Shown here in pieces: positions 1 to 8,780 of a stretch of DNA of 42,013 bases. The notes beneath the pieces are model-generated. The model saw only the letters and a program-made list of their open reading frames with translations, had not been told where the DNA came from and searched no databases. The stretch's first letter is position 1; each line of letters starts with the position of its first letter. The stretch lies in the NCBI RefSeq assembly GCF_000376245.1, contig NZ_AQXM01000043.1, positions 1 to 42,013 of the forward strand. Reading direction: 5' to 3'. This DNA is from Acaricomes phytoseiuli DSM 14247 (GTDB lineage Bacteria; Actinomycetota; Actinomycetes; Actinomycetales; Micrococcaceae). The translations under genes were made by a program, and so were the position numbers.

Positions 1-2
1 CT

Positions 3-209
3 GGCGATAACGCGAGCATGGAGAGTTTCTTCAGCCTGCTTCAGAAGAACGTGCTCAACACGAGATGCTGGAACACTCGCGCTGACCTCCGCCTCCCGAT
101 CGTTTCCTGGATCGAAACGAAGTACAACCGAAGACGCCGGCAACGCGGCCTCGGCAAACTCACTCCCGTAGAGTTTGAGACGATCTACACGGACGCGAAA
201 GCGGCCTGA
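3..209 (+). CDS. IS3-family transposase (OrfB, rve integrase core), C-terminal fragment
   Basis: The frame is already open at base 3 and ends at TGA 207-209, so only the last 68 codons are visible. It begins GDNASMESFFSLLQKNV. This is the typical end of the rve integrase core of IS3/IS150-group transposases, where the E of MESFF is the third catalytic acid of the DDE triad. The tail, with a basic YNRRRRQRG stretch and LTPVEFE, is also typical of the family. The protein cuts and joins IS ends during transposition. It differs from the right-hand copy at one visible residue (P here, A there, in RLxIVSW). Whether the full element is intact cannot be judged from this window. Confidence 0.92.
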   Translation, partial: GDNASMESFFSLLQKNVLNTRCWNTRADLRLPIVSWIETKYNRRRRQRGLGKLTPVEFETIYTDAKAA

Positions 210-218
210 TCACCCCAA

Positions 219-251
219 ACCCCAACTGTCAACCAAACCCGGGACAGACCC
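219..251. repeat. IS terminal sequence, left copy
   Basis: This 33-base end is identical in inverted orientation to 41716-41748 and matches 35057-35089 with one mismatch. Read inward, it contains TTGACA, a good -35 hexamer. All three copies share the outermost GGGTC, which argues that those bases belong to the element and not to the target. Confidence 0.85.
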
Positions 252-368
252 TTTAGGATCCCAGAAGATCGTGGACATCGGCCAACCATAGCCGTAATCC
301 ACTTCCAGACGGACTTCGGGTCGAGGATCCTCGAAAGGCCGGCCCTCAGAGCAGGCTGCGGAGTACAT
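252..368 (-). pseudogene. 5' fragment of an unidentified gene truncated by the IS
   Basis: On the minus strand an ATG at 368-366 lies inside the 3' end of the HAD gene. CGGAG sits 6 bases upstream of it. The frame runs 39 codons to the IS boundary at 252, then continues into IS sequence to a TGA at 212-210. The host part begins MYSAACSEGRPFEDPRPEVR and continues LEVDYGYGWPMSTIFWDPK. It reads like real protein: mixed acidic and aromatic residues and no rare-codon look. I do not recognise the family. The overlap with the HAD stop suggests it was the third gene of a serS-HAD-orf transcription unit. The rest of the gene should lie beyond the IS, outside this window. It is too short to stand alone as a convincing gene, so the call rests on the start signal, the reading and the position. 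Confidence 0.6.
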
Positions 369-1200
369 CGGATGCTCCGTCCTCGGCTACGCTGCCGGTG
401 ACTTCATCGGCGGCCTGCTGGACTTCCGGCGCGGCTTGCCCCATCGCGACGCCCCGGCCGGCCCAGGTGAGCATCTCCACATCGTTGAAGCCGTCGCCCA
501 CCGCCACGGTGTTCGCCGGCTCGATGCCCAGCTCGGCGCGCAGTTCTTCCAGCGCGGTGGCTTTGGTGACCCCCGCGGCGGCGATATCGAGCCACGACGA
601 CCAGCCCACCGAATACGTCACCCCGTGCAGCCCAATTAAGGCCACAGCAGCCTCGAACTCCTCCACCGGGACTTCCTGGCTGCGCACCACCACCCGGACC
701 GCCTCGGCGTCGAGCAGTTCGTCGAACTCCACACTGCGCGCCTGGATCCCGAAGCTCGCGTCCTGAAAGCTGAGCGTGGAGAGGAAGCCGCCATCAGCGG
801 TCTCCACCGCATACATCGCTCCCGGCAGTTCATCACGCAAGGCGCTCAACGCGGTGCGGGGAGAGAAAGTACGCTTGGCCAGCACCCGGTAGCCATCGGC
901 TTGCTGCGGATCCCAAGCAACTGTCACACCACCATTGCTGCAGACCGCGAACCCGCCCTCCAGCCCGATCTGCCGGGCGATCGGCATGGTGGCACCGAGC
1001 GAACGGCCGGTCGCCAGGATGATCTCGTGCCCTGCCGCCACAGCAGCACGAGCGGCCTCGCGCACCGCCTCGGACATCGTGCCGTCGTGATCAACCAGGG
1101 TTCCATCGATATCGAGGGCGACCAGCCGGCGCGCCCGGCTGCGCTGCTCAGCGGCATCCCCGGTCGTATCGGTCGTCTCAGCCGATGCGTTCTGGTTCAC
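346..1200 (-). CDS. HAD-superfamily hydrolase, Cof type (IIB)
   Basis: This is a haloacid-dehalogenase-type phosphatase of the Cof/YbiV group, cytoplasmic enzymes that mostly dephosphorylate sugar phosphates and similar small metabolites. Numbering from an ATG at 1209, the nucleophile motif DIDGTL is at residues 33-38, ATGRS (motif II) follows near 66, a lysine in GVTKATAL (motif III) is near 216, and GDGFNDVEML (motif IV) is near 238. The inserted cap between motifs II and III has the size usual for Cof proteins. The start is uncertain. GGAGG at 1215-1211 is only one base from that ATG but ten bases from a GTG at 1200-1198, which is therefore preferred. The gene follows serS on the same strand with a gap of about 100 bases. 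Its natural substrate cannot be read from the sequence. Confidence 0.9.
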   Translation of the reverse strand: MNQNASAETTDTTGDAAEQRSRARRLVALDIDGTLVDHDGTMSEAVREAARAAVAAGHEIILATGRSLGATMPIARQIGLEGGFAVCSNGGVTVAWDPQQADGYRVLAKRTFSPRTALSALRDELPGAMYAVETADGGFLSTLSFQDASFGIQARSVEFDELLDAEAVRVVVRSQEVPVEEFEAAVALIGLHGVTYSVGWSSWLDIAAAGVTKATALEELRAELGIEPANTVAVGDGFNDVEMLTWAGRGVAMGQAAPEVQQAADEVTGSVAEDGASDVLRSLL

Positions 1201-1303
1201 GGTACTCATGCCTCCAATGAATCAGGCAAGGACGAAATGAGCGTCGCCTTCCGGCGATGGGGTTCGTGAATTGCCGGTGAATTTCGGACGAACCGGGACA
1301 GGA

Positions 1304-2599
1304 CTACTGCTCAGGCTGTTCGGGCGCACGGCTAGCCAGAGGCTCCAGCCGTTCCAGTCCGCCCAGATAAGGCCGGATCTGCTCCGGGACCGTCACGCTG
1401 CCATCCGAGTTCTGGTGGTTCTCCAGGATCGCCACGATCCAGCGGGTCGTCGCGAGGGTCCCGTTGAGCGTGGCCAGCGGCCGCGTGGCTTTGGCGCCCG
1501 GCACCCGCTCCCGGATTCTCAGCCTCCGCGCCTGGTAGCCAGTGCAATTCGACGTAGAGGTGAGCTCTCGGTAACGGCCCTGGCTGGGAATCCAGGCCTC
1601 GCAGTCGAATTTCCGGGCTGCCGAGAGACCCAAATCGCCCGCTGCGGTATCGATCACCCGATACGGCACCTCGAGGCGCGCAAGCATCTCCTCTTCCCAG
1701 GCGAGCATCCGCTCATGCTCCGCGGCAGCTTCTGCCAGCGGAACATAGCTGAACATCTCGAGCTTATTGAACTGGTGCACCCGGATGATGCCTCGGGTGT
1801 CCTTTCCGGCTGAGCCCGCCTCACGCCGGTAGCACGAGGACCAGCCCGCGTAGCGCAGCGGGCCTTCGCTGAGGTCCAGGATCTCGTCCGCGTGGTAGCC
1901 GGCGAGCGCCACCTCCGAGGTTCCTACGAGGTACAGATCGTCTTTTTCCAGCCGGTAGATCTCATCGTCATGCTGTACATCGAAACCGGTGCCGGCCATG
2001 ATCTCTGGGCGTACCAGGGTCGGGGTGATCATCGGGATGAACCCGTAGCGCACGGCTTGCTCCAGGGCCATGTTCAGCAGCGCGATCTCCAGCCGGGCCA
2101 CCGGGCCGCGGAGGAAGCTGAACCGGCTGCCGGAGACTTTGGCCCCGCGGGCCATATCGATGCCGCCGATCAGCTCACCGAGCTGCAGGTGGTCCCGGGG
2201 TTCAGTCTCGAAAGTGCGCGGCGCGCCGACCTCTTTGAGCACGACGAAATCTTCTTCACCGCCGGCGGGAACGCCCTCTTCAATCAAGTTGGGGAAATCC
2301 CGCAGATACCCATCCAGCCGCTGCTGGGCAGTATCGGCCTCAGCGGAGGCCGCCTTGACCTGGGCCGCGAGGTCCTTGAGCCGGGCTAGCAGGGCCGGTT
2401 TCTCTTCAGCCGAGGCACCGGTGACTTCTTTGCCCAGAGCGTTCTGCTCGGCGCGCAGGGATTCAGCCGTAGTGATCTGCGAGCGGCGCTCGGCATCGGC
2501 GGAGATGATCGCCTCCACAGCACTGGCATCGGCACCCCTGGCCTGCTGGCTGGCGCGGTAACGATCCGGATTCTCGATAAGGTCTCTGACGTCGATCAC
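1304..2599 (-). CDS. serS: seryl-tRNA synthetase
   Basis: This is a class II aminoacyl-tRNA synthetase that charges tRNA-Ser (and tRNA-Sec where present) with serine in the cytoplasm. At 431 residues it is full length. The first hundred residues form the two-helix coiled-coil arm rich in E, A, K and Q that contacts the long variable arm of tRNA-Ser. Motif 2 ([14 protein letters not shown], then HQFNKLEMF) spans about 256-282. Motif 3 ([18 protein letters not shown]) spans about 379-396. The start is GTG at 2599, giving the usual MIDVRDL beginning. The upstream Shine-Dalgarno is weak. It is divergent from the lipid kinase gene, with 95 bases between them holding both promoters. No tRNA-like leader was seen. 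It is an essential gene and appears intact. Confidence 0.97.
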   Translation of the reverse strand: MIDVRDLIENPDRYRASQQARGADASAVEAIISADAERRSQITTAESLRAEQNALGKEVTGASAEEKPALLARLKDLAAQVKAASAEADTAQQRLDGYLRDFPNLIEEGVPAGGEEDFVVLKEVGAPRTFETEPRDHLQLGELIGGIDMARGAKVSGSRFSFLRGPVARLEIALLNMALEQAVRYGFIPMITPTLVRPEIMAGTGFDVQHDDEIYRLEKDDLYLVGTSEVALAGYHADEILDLSEGPLRYAGWSSCYRREAGSAGKDTRGIIRVHQFNKLEMFSYVPLAEAAAEHERMLAWEEEMLARLEVPYRVIDTAAGDLGLSAARKFDCEAWIPSQGRYRELTSTSNCTGYQARRLRIRERVPGAKATRPLATLNGTLATTRWIVAILENHQNSDGSVTVPEQIRPYLGGLERLEPLASRAPEQPEQ

Positions 2600-2694
2600 C
2601 GTCTAAGCCTACCTGGCTGAATCCGGCTGGCTCTGCCTGTGTTCTGCTGGTGTCCCCTCTCAATACCGCATAACCCCGGTACAGTGAGAAGACT

Positions 2695-3783
2695 ATGTCT
2701 CCGTCTCCTTGGGTGTGGACGCTCTCCGCGAGCGCCGCTGTCGGCGCTGTTCTGGTCAGCAGCTGGCGAGGCGTGCGCAGGCTGCGGGAACGGCATATGC
2801 GCAGCGCCGTGACCGAAGCTCCTCAGGCCGCTCCCCAGGGACCGCAACGGGTCGCGATGATCTTCAACCCGGTGAAGCCCCAGGTCGGCGAAGCGAAACG
2901 GCTCGTGCTCGAAGCCACCCAGCGCGCCGGCTGGCCGAAGCCTCTCTTCCTGGAGACCACGGCAGAGGACCCCGGTTCCAGTCAGACTCGGACAGCCCTG
3001 GATTGGGGTGCAGATCTGGTGCTGGCAGGCGGTGGGGACGGCACCGTCCGGGCCATTGCCGAAGTGCTCAAACATCAGAAGACGGCTATGGGCTTACTGC
3101 CTTTGGGTACGGGGAATCTGCTGGCCCGGAACCTGGAATTGGATGTCACCGACCTGGCCGGCTGCGTGCGCATCGCTTTATTCGGCCGTCAGCGGCCGAT
3201 AGATACCGGAAGCATAGAGATCTTCAACGACGGCGCGGACGGTCGAGACGGTAGCAGTAACAGCCGGGATGATTCCGGCTCCCGGCATACTTTCCTAGTC
3301 ATCGCGGGCATCGGCCTGGATGCGGAGATGGTGGAGTCCACCAATGATGGGCTCAAGCGTTCCGTCGGCTGGCTGGCGTACAGCGAAGCGGGCGTCCGGC
3401 GCCTGCCGGGCTTGCGGAAGAAAGTCTCTTTCGCCCTCGATGGCGGCGCCGAACAGCAACGCTGGGTGCGTTCGGTACTCTTCTGCAATTGCGGGCTGCT
3501 GCCCGGGGGCATCGACCTGGTCCCTGGGGCGCTGATCGACGATGGCGTTCTCGATGTGGTGGTGCTGAGTCCTCGGAGCATCCTCGGCTGGGCTGGCATG
3601 GCGATCAAAGTGCTCTTCCACTATCACCGCAATCTGCCCAGCATCGACTTCTACCGCACCCGCAATATCGTGGTCAGCAGCAGCAAGCCCCAGCAGACGC
3701 AGCTGGACGGGGATGCTATGGGCCCGGCAACCCGGGTGCGCGTCTCCGTAGAGCCCAAGGCTCTTTTCGTCCGCGTGCCCTAG
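2695..3783 (+). CDS. diacylglycerol/lipid kinase family protein (DAGK catalytic domain)
   Basis: This is a 362-residue soluble-type lipid kinase of the DagK/YegS/LCB5 family, which phosphorylates diacylglycerol or a related lipid with ATP. An N-terminal hydrophobic stretch (residues 5-22) followed by basic residues suggests membrane attachment. After it come MIFNPVKP near 55, the nucleotide-binding loop GGGDGT at 112-117, and PLGTGN at 136-141, the defining family motifs. A short low-complexity insertion (NDGADGRDGSSNSRDDSGS) lies before the C-terminal beta-sandwich and looks like a lineage-specific loop. GAGAAG precedes the ATG at a good distance. In Gram-positive bacteria DgkB-like enzymes recycle diacylglycerol released during wall polymer synthesis. 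That role is family knowledge and is not shown here. Confidence 0.92.
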   Translation: MSPSPWVWTLSASAAVGAVLVSSWRGVRRLRERHMRSAVTEAPQAAPQGPQRVAMIFNPVKPQVGEAKRLVLEATQRAGWPKPLFLETTAEDPGSSQTRTALDWGADLVLAGGGDGTVRAIAEVLKHQKTAMGLLPLGTGNLLARNLELDVTDLAGCVRIALFGRQRPIDTGSIEIFNDGADGRDGSSNSRDDSGSRHTFLVIAGIGLDAEMVESTNDGLKRSVGWLAYSEAGVRRLPGLRKKVSFALDGGAEQQRWVRSVLFCNCGLLPGGIDLVPGALIDDGVLDVVVLSPRSILGWAGMAIKVLFHYHRNLPSIDFYRTRNIVVSSSKPQQTQLDGDAMGPATRVRVSVEPKALFVRVP

Positions 3784-3809
3784 GGTTACCGGGCCCAGCT
3801 CATTGGACT

Positions 3810-4004
3810 TTATTCGGCGTTCTGATCGCCGCTCTGCTGACGGATCAGCTCGTTCTCCTCGCTGAAGCGGAGATCATTCGCTTCATCGCCCCGGTCTTCC
3901 GGCTCTGCGGCTTCGGCATCATCGGCGACCTCATCCGCCGAGTAGCTGAGTTCCGGGTTGACGATCTTGCCATCTTCACTGCTGTCTTTTCCGATTGCCG
4001 GCAT
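3810..4004 (-). CDS. small acidic hypothetical protein downstream of pheA
   Basis: This 64-residue, strongly acidic protein is rich in D, E, A and N, with no membrane segment, no signal peptide and no cysteine. It begins MPAIGKDSSEDGKIVNPELS and ends in a polar ENELIRQQSGDQNAE. AGAAGGAGAG lies 6 bases before the ATG, one of the best ribosome-binding sites in the window, so it is very likely translated. It starts about 30 bases after the pheA stop on the same strand and is probably co-transcribed with it. I do not recognise the family. The composition suggests a soluble, possibly disordered protein. Nothing supports a function beyond the association with pheA. Confidence 0.75.
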   Translation of the reverse strand: MPAIGKDSSEDGKIVNPELSYSADEVADDAEAAEPEDRGDEANDLRFSEENELIRQQSGDQNAE

Positions 4005-4034
4005 CGCGCACTCTCCTTCTGGTTCTCGCTAGGT

Positions 4035-5027
4035 CTAGCCCATGGTCTTTCGGGTTGATGGCGAGTCTAGCTCAGGCCGCAAGATGCCCTCCAGCCACTG
4101 ACCAGCTGCGGCGAAAGCGGCATCGGTGGTGTGCTCCGGCACCCGCGGCGAATGCGCCTCGGCTCGCGGATAGGATCCGAGGAAGCGCAGCTGCGGACTG
4201 ATCCGGTGCAAGGCTCGCAGCGCATCGGCGACCATGGCCTCCTTGATATGGCCTTCAGCGTCAACGCTGAAGAAGTAATGACCCAGGAACTGGCCGGTGG
4301 GCCGGGATTCGATACGGCTGAGATTCACGCCGCGGGCCGCGAACTGATCCAGGATCTCCATCAGCGCTCCTGGCCGGTCCTCGGGCAGCGGGATGCTGAT
4401 CGTGGTTTTATCCGAACCACTCACCTCGGGAAGTATTCCCGGGCGGGCAACAAGAATGAAACGAGTTACTGCACCGAGAGTGTCTTCGATGCCCTCGGCC
4501 AGTATCTCCAGCCCCAGGGTCTCTGCTATGAGCCGTGAACTGATCGCCGCATCAAAGGCCGGGGCTTCGCCCAGCAGCTCATGCGCCGCCGCCGCCGTAG
4601 AAGTCGCCGGAGCATATTCTGCATCTGGCATATTTTTCTGAATCCATTGCCGGACTTGTGCCCAGGCGTGAGGATGCGTGCCGACCCGAGCCAGCTGATT
4701 CAAAGCACCCGCGCTGCCCGGAGCCGTCGCGAGAACGAAGCTCACCGGAACGATGACTTCCCGCACGATCCTCAGCTGCTGGCCTGTGGCAATGGCATCG
4801 AGCGTGGCCGAGACTCCGCCTTCCACTGAATTCTCAATCGGCAGCATCGCCGCATCCACTGCGCCGTCGCGAACCATCGTCAGTGCCGCGACAGCACTCT
4901 GGGCGGGTTCACGGCGCGCTGAAACAGCCCCGGGCACCTGCAGCAGTGCGGCTTCGGTGAATGTCCCTTCCGGGCCCAGATAAGCGTAGGAAGAATAGCT
5001 GTGCGGTGAGTGCAGTGAGGCCGGCAT
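4035..5027 (-). CDS. pheA: prephenate dehydratase
   Basis: The enzyme decarboxylates and dehydrates prephenate to phenylpyruvate, the committed step to phenylalanine. The 330-residue protein starts at ATG 5027 with MPASLHSP and has the two-lobed catalytic domain: GPEGTF near the start, IENSVEGGV, and the catalytic TRF in GAVTRFILVAR. A C-terminal ACT domain has GALMEIL and the feedback-inhibition signature NLSRIESRPT. This monofunctional PDT-ACT layout, without a chorismate mutase domain, is usual for Actinobacteria. The start two bases after the rhodanese stop (TGA 5032-5030) and a GGTGAG just before the ATG indicate translational coupling. The frame stays open upstream, but that stretch is the out-of-frame reading of the rhodanese gene. 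Phenylalanine feedback through the ACT domain is expected from the motif. Confidence 0.96.
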   Translation of the reverse strand: MPASLHSPHSYSSYAYLGPEGTFTEAALLQVPGAVSARREPAQSAVAALTMVRDGAVDAAMLPIENSVEGGVSATLDAIATGQQLRIVREVIVPVSFVLATAPGSAGALNQLARVGTHPHAWAQVRQWIQKNMPDAEYAPATSTAAAAHELLGEAPAFDAAISSRLIAETLGLEILAEGIEDTLGAVTRFILVARPGILPEVSGSDKTTISIPLPEDRPGALMEILDQFAARGVNLSRIESRPTGQFLGHYFFSVDAEGHIKEAMVADALRALHRISPQLRFLGSYPRAEAHSPRVPEHTTDAAFAAAGQWLEGILRPELDSPSTRKTMG

Positions 5028-5029
5028 AC

Positions 5030-5356
5030 TCACCGCACTTGCGGCGGAGCGCCGGTTTCCGAGACCATCGGCCGCTCCGCATCCTGCCAGGCGCCCATTC
5101 CGCCGGCGATATTGAACACCGAGTACCCCTGGGCTGCCAACCACTGCGAGGCTCGGAAGGAACGGCCCCCGGTCCGGCACAGAATATACGTATCCTGATC
5201 CGGATCGAGCTCAGCGAACCGGGCCGGCAGATGATCCAGGGGAATATGCAGCGCCCCCTCGATATGGCCTTCCGCCCATTCCTGATCTTTCCGCACGTCA
5301 AGGATCAGGGCACCCTCCGGAAGCTGGTCGAGGCTGACGGTCTCGAAATCGCTCAT
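5030..5356 (-). CDS. rhodanese-like domain protein
   Basis: This is a single-domain rhodanese of 108 residues, probably a cytoplasmic sulfur-carrier or sulfurtransferase. The LDVRKDQEWAEGHIEGALHI segment is the standard entry to the fold. The active loop CRTGGR carries the cysteine that would hold a persulfide, followed by the usual NIAGGMGAW. The start is taken as ATG 5356 (MSDFETVSL), where homology-like sequence begins. GAGGG lies rather far upstream, so initiation may be weak. The frame is open for 69 more codons upstream, but that stretch does not look coding and overlaps the promoter of the transporter on the other strand. It is tightly coupled to pheA, with stop and start two bases apart. 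Its sulfur acceptor is unknown. Confidence 0.93.
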   Translation of the reverse strand: MSDFETVSLDQLPEGALILDVRKDQEWAEGHIEGALHIPLDHLPARFAELDPDQDTYILCRTGGRSFRASQWLAAQGYSVFNIAGGMGAWQDAERPMVSETGAPPQVR

Positions 5357-5502
5357 AGCGGTCAGCTTACCCTCCTCTGGCTCCGGAATCCGGCGGAGGG
5401 CCGGCAAAAAATCGCAGAAAATCAGCGCAAATCCAGGAAATCCAGTTCCTGGAGCTGAAAAAAGCTTGGACAGAACCGCTCGCCAGTGCAAGGATGCTGC
5501 GA

Positions 5503-7023
5503 GTGAGTACCTTATCTGGTGACCCCCGGCCCAGCGGTTCGCAGCAGAGCAACGATGCTCCAAGGCCGGTGGGGGAGCCGCTTCCAGGCGGCAAAACCTT
5601 CTTCGGCCATCCGGCTCCGCTGATCAATCTCTTCAGCATCGAGCTATGGGAGCGATTCTCGTTCTCCGGAATGCAGATCATCGCCACGTACTACATGTAC
5701 TTTTCCCTGACCGATGGCGGGCTGGGTATTGACCGAGGCGTCGCCACGAGCCTCATCGGAGCCTACGGCGGCATGGTCTACCTCTCCACTATTCTGGGTG
5801 CCTGGGTGGCGGACCGCTTATGGGGCGGCGAACGCGTGCTGTTCTACAGCGGCGTGATGATCATGGTCGGGCACATCGCCCTCGCAGTGGTCCCCGGCAT
5901 CCCCGGCTTGGCGATCGGCCTGATCCTGGTAGGCGTCGGCTCCGGCGGGCTCAAGGCGAACGCCACCGCCATCGTCGGAACGTTGTACGCTCCCGCCGAT
6001 GTACGGCGGGATGCCGGTTTCTCGATCTTCTAAATGGGCATCAATATCGGTGCCTTCGCCGGCCCGCTGCTGACCGGCTTCGCCCGCGATCAGTGGGGCT
6101 TCCATGTCGCCTTCGGCGTGGCCGCGGTCGGCATGGCCCTGGGGTTGACCCAATACGCGCTGACCCGGAAGAGTCTTCCGGAAAATGCCCGCGTCGTGCC
6201 GAATCCGCTGCCGCGGAGCAAGTACCCTCTCGCGATCGGCATCAGCATCGCCTCTCTCGGAGTGATCGTTCTGCTGGTGGCCACGGGCATCGTCACCGCG
6301 GCGAATCTGGTCACCGTGATCATCTTCGCGGCGATCGTAGCAACCGTGGCCTACTTCGTGGTCATCCTGCGGAATCCGAAGGTCCAAGGGGTCGAGCGCT
6401 CCCGGGTGTACTCCTTCATTCCGATGTTTCTGGCGAGCGCCGCTTTCTGGTCGCTTTTCCAGCAGCAGTTCACGGTGTTCCCGGTGTACGCCGAAGAACG
6501 GTTGAACCGGAACTTCTTCGGCTGGGATTTCCTGCCGGAGTGGGTCGGCTCCATCAACCCGGTGTTCATCATCATCTTCGCGGGTGTTTTCGCGGCGCTG
6601 TGGACCAAGCTGGGCAACCGGCAGCCGAGTTCTCCGGTGAAGTTCTCGCTGGGCCTCGGCCTGATGGGCCTGGCGTTCTTAGGCTTCCTGCCTTTCGCGG
6701 GCGGAGCAGCCGGCAGCGTACCGCTGCTGGGCCTGGTCGGCATCCTGTTCCTCTTCACGATGGCCGAGCTCATGCTCAGCCCGGTGGGGCTCTCCCTGGC
6801 GACCAAGCTCGCTCCAGAAAGCTATCGGGCGCAGATGGTGGCGCTGTTCTTCCTGAGCATCTCCCTCGGCAGCGCCATCGCCGGGCAGCTCTCGACGCTC
6901 TACCATCCGGGCAGCTCCGAAGGAACGTACTTCACGGCGGTCGGCGGAACCGCGATCATCCTGGCCCTCGCCCTCGCCGCAGCGATCAAGCCGATCCGGA
7001 AGCTGATGGCCGGGGTGCACTGA
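5503..7023 (+). pseudogene. POT-family peptide transporter gene with an in-frame stop codon
   Basis: The gene encodes a proton-coupled di-/tripeptide transporter of the POT/PTR2 family, normally a membrane protein of about 500 residues with 12 to 14 helices. An in-frame TAA at 6031-6033 splits it. The first part has the family motif IELWERFSFSG. It ends FSIF at the stop, and the frame resumes directly with MGINIGAFAG. POT proteins usually have Y between these parts (FSIFYMGIN), so one base change from TAC or TAT to TAA explains the break. The rest is full length and uncorrupted up to 7023, with late family features such as WSLFQQQFTV and AELMLSPVGLS, so the lesion looks recent. The start is read as GTG 5503 with AAGG nine bases upstream; ATG 5494 is the alternative. 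The second part starts with ATG touching the stop, so re-initiation is conceivable. Confidence 0.9.
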
Positions 7024-7098
7024 GCACCGTGCACCGTGCACTGAGCGTGGAACCCGCTAAATCATGCTGAACGGCAGCGATAGTGGCATGCTTGAGCT

Positions 7099-8745
7099 AT
7101 GGCTGACCGCGCGGGCGCCCCTGCCCTCCCCGAGGACCTTGTTGACCTGACCGAGCTCATCGGCGCTTACTACGATCTCTCGCCGGATCCGGCGGTCCCG
7201 GAGCAGCGGGTGGCCTTCGGTACCTCGGGGCATCGGGGAAGCAGCCTGAAGATCTCGTTCAACGAAGCGCATATCGCGGCGACGAGCCAGGCGATCGCGG
7301 ATTACCGGCGTGCTCAAGGAATCACCGGGCCGCTGTATTTGGGCAAGGACACCCATGCACTCTCCGAGCCAGCGCATAACACCGCCCTAGAGGTTCTCGC
7401 CGCCAATGACGTAGCGGTCCTCGTGGACTCCAGAAACGACTACACGCCGACCCCGGCGATCAGCCTGGCGATCAGCGATCACAACCGGGGCCTTACCGCG
7501 GCAGATGGCCTGGCCGATGGCATCGTGGTCACGCCCTCGCACAATCCGCCGCAGGACGGCGGCTTCAAATACAACCCCCCGCATGGCGGACCCGCCGGAT
7601 CGGAAGCCACCGCATGGATCGCGGATCGGGCCAATGAGCTCTTAGCCGCCGGGCTGGCAGGCGTGCGCCGGGTTCCGCTGACCCAAGCCCTCCAGCATGC
7701 CGGAAGCTTCGATTTCCTGGGCCAGTACGTGGACGCTCTGCCGCAGATCCTGGATCTGGAGGCGATCCGATCCTCCGGTGTGCGCATCGGGGCGGACCCT
7801 ATGGGCGGGGCCTCGGTCAGTTACTGGGGGGAGATCGCGGCACGGCACAGACTGGAGCTGACCGTGATCAACCCCGTGATCGACCCGCAGTGGGCGTTCA
7901 TGAACCTGGACTGGGACGGGAAGATCCGGATGGACCCCTCCTCCCCAGCGGTCATGTCCGCTCTGCTGGAGCACGCCGGCGCCTACGATGTGGCGGTCGC
8001 CAACGATGCGGATGCGGACCGGCACGGCATCGTCGCTCCGGATGCCGCAGGAACCCGCCGACTGCTCAATCCCAACCACTACTTGGCGGTGGCCATCGAC
8101 TACCTCTACCAGCACCGGGAGAACTGGCCGGCCTCCGCGGCAGTGGGCAAGACCTTGGTCTCTTCGTCGATGATCGACCGGGTTACCGGGGCCCTGGACC
8201 GGCGGCTGCTGGAAGTGCCCGTGGGCTTCAAGTGGTTCGTGCCCGGGCTCAGCTCAGGTGACTGCGGCTTCGGCGGCGAGGAATCCGCCGGGGCATCATT
8301 CCTCCGGCGGGGCGGCTCGGTCTGGACCACGGACAAGGACGGCATCCTGCTGGCGCTGCTCGCCGCAGAGATCACCGCCGTCACCGGGAAGTCCCCTGCC
8401 ATGCGCTATGAAGAACTCACCGAGCAGTTCGGCAACCCAGCGTATGCGCGCGTGGACGCCGCGGCCACCCCGGCGCAGAAGACCGCGCTCGGCAAGCTCT
8501 CCGCAACGGATATCACCGCGGATGCCCTCGCCGGTGAGCAGATCACCGCTAAGCTCACCCGTGCCCCCGGCAATGACGCGGCGATCGACGGCCTGAAAGT
8601 GACCACGGAGAACGCCTGGTTCGCGGCTCGACCCTCCGGCACCGAAGATGTCTATAAGATCTATGCTGAGTCTTTCCACGGTGCGGATCATCTGCGCCGG
8701 GTGCAGGACGAAGCCCGGGCTATCGTTGATGGAGTGCTCGGCTAG
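7099..8745 (+). CDS. pgm: phosphoglucomutase, alpha-D-glucose-specific
   Basis: The enzyme interconverts glucose 1-phosphate and glucose 6-phosphate, linking glycolysis to glycogen, trehalose and wall sugar synthesis. At 548 residues it matches the long Pgm form. Visible motifs are AFGTSGHRG near 39-47, the phosphoserine loop TPSHNP at 145-150 (Ser147 carries the phosphate), the metal loop DADADRHG at 303-310, the sugar-binding GGEESAG, and the phosphate-binding RPSGTEDVYKIY near the C-terminus. All key residues are present. It starts at ATG 7099, 75 bases after the broken transporter, so it may have its own promoter or share one. The short upstream gap contains a small direct repeat (GCACCGT twice) with no clear function. 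Confidence 0.96.
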   Translation: MADRAGAPALPEDLVDLTELIGAYYDLSPDPAVPEQRVAFGTSGHRGSSLKISFNEAHIAATSQAIADYRRAQGITGPLYLGKDTHALSEPAHNTALEVLAANDVAVLVDSRNDYTPTPAISLAISDHNRGLTAADGLADGIVVTPSHNPPQDGGFKYNPPHGGPAGSEATAWIADRANELLAAGLAGVRRVPLTQALQHAGSFDFLGQYVDALPQILDLEAIRSSGVRIGADPMGGASVSYWGEIAARHRLELTVINPVIDPQWAFMNLDWDGKIRMDPSSPAVMSALLEHAGAYDVAVANDADADRHGIVAPDAAGTRRLLNPNHYLAVAIDYLYQHRENWPASAAVGKTLVSSSMIDRVTGALDRRLLEVPVGFKWFVPGLSSGDCGFGGEESAGASFLRRGGSVWTTDKDGILLALLAAEITAVTGKSPAMRYEELTEQFGNPAYARVDAAATPAQKTALGKLSATDITADALAGEQITAKLTRAPGNDAAIDGLKVTTENAWFAARPSGTEDVYKIYAESFHGADHLRRVQDEARAIVDGVLG

Positions 8746-8780
8746 GCAGCTGACGAACACACGATTTCCCAGGAGAGTCA

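Larger units (their letters stand above)
1..251 (+). mobile_element. IS3-family insertion sequence, right-hand part (cut by window start)
   Basis: This is the 3' part of an IS3-family element. It holds the end of the DDE transposase frame followed by 42 non-coding bases that end at about base 251. The boundary is set by comparison with the inverted copy at 41716-42013: the two match through the transposase end and the terminal sequence, then diverge. A related end also occurs alone at 35057-35089. The left end of this copy and its target duplication lie outside the window. Confidence 0.9.

Noticed and set aside
2600-2694. T-box leader upstream of serS
   Set aside because: The spacer is only 95 bases and divergent, with no T-box sequence or long stem structure.
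5820-7070. 416-codon plus-strand frame overlapping the broken transporter
   Set aside because: Its translation is R/G/H/P-rich with no domain, while the overlapping frame reads as a clean POT transporter apart from one stop.
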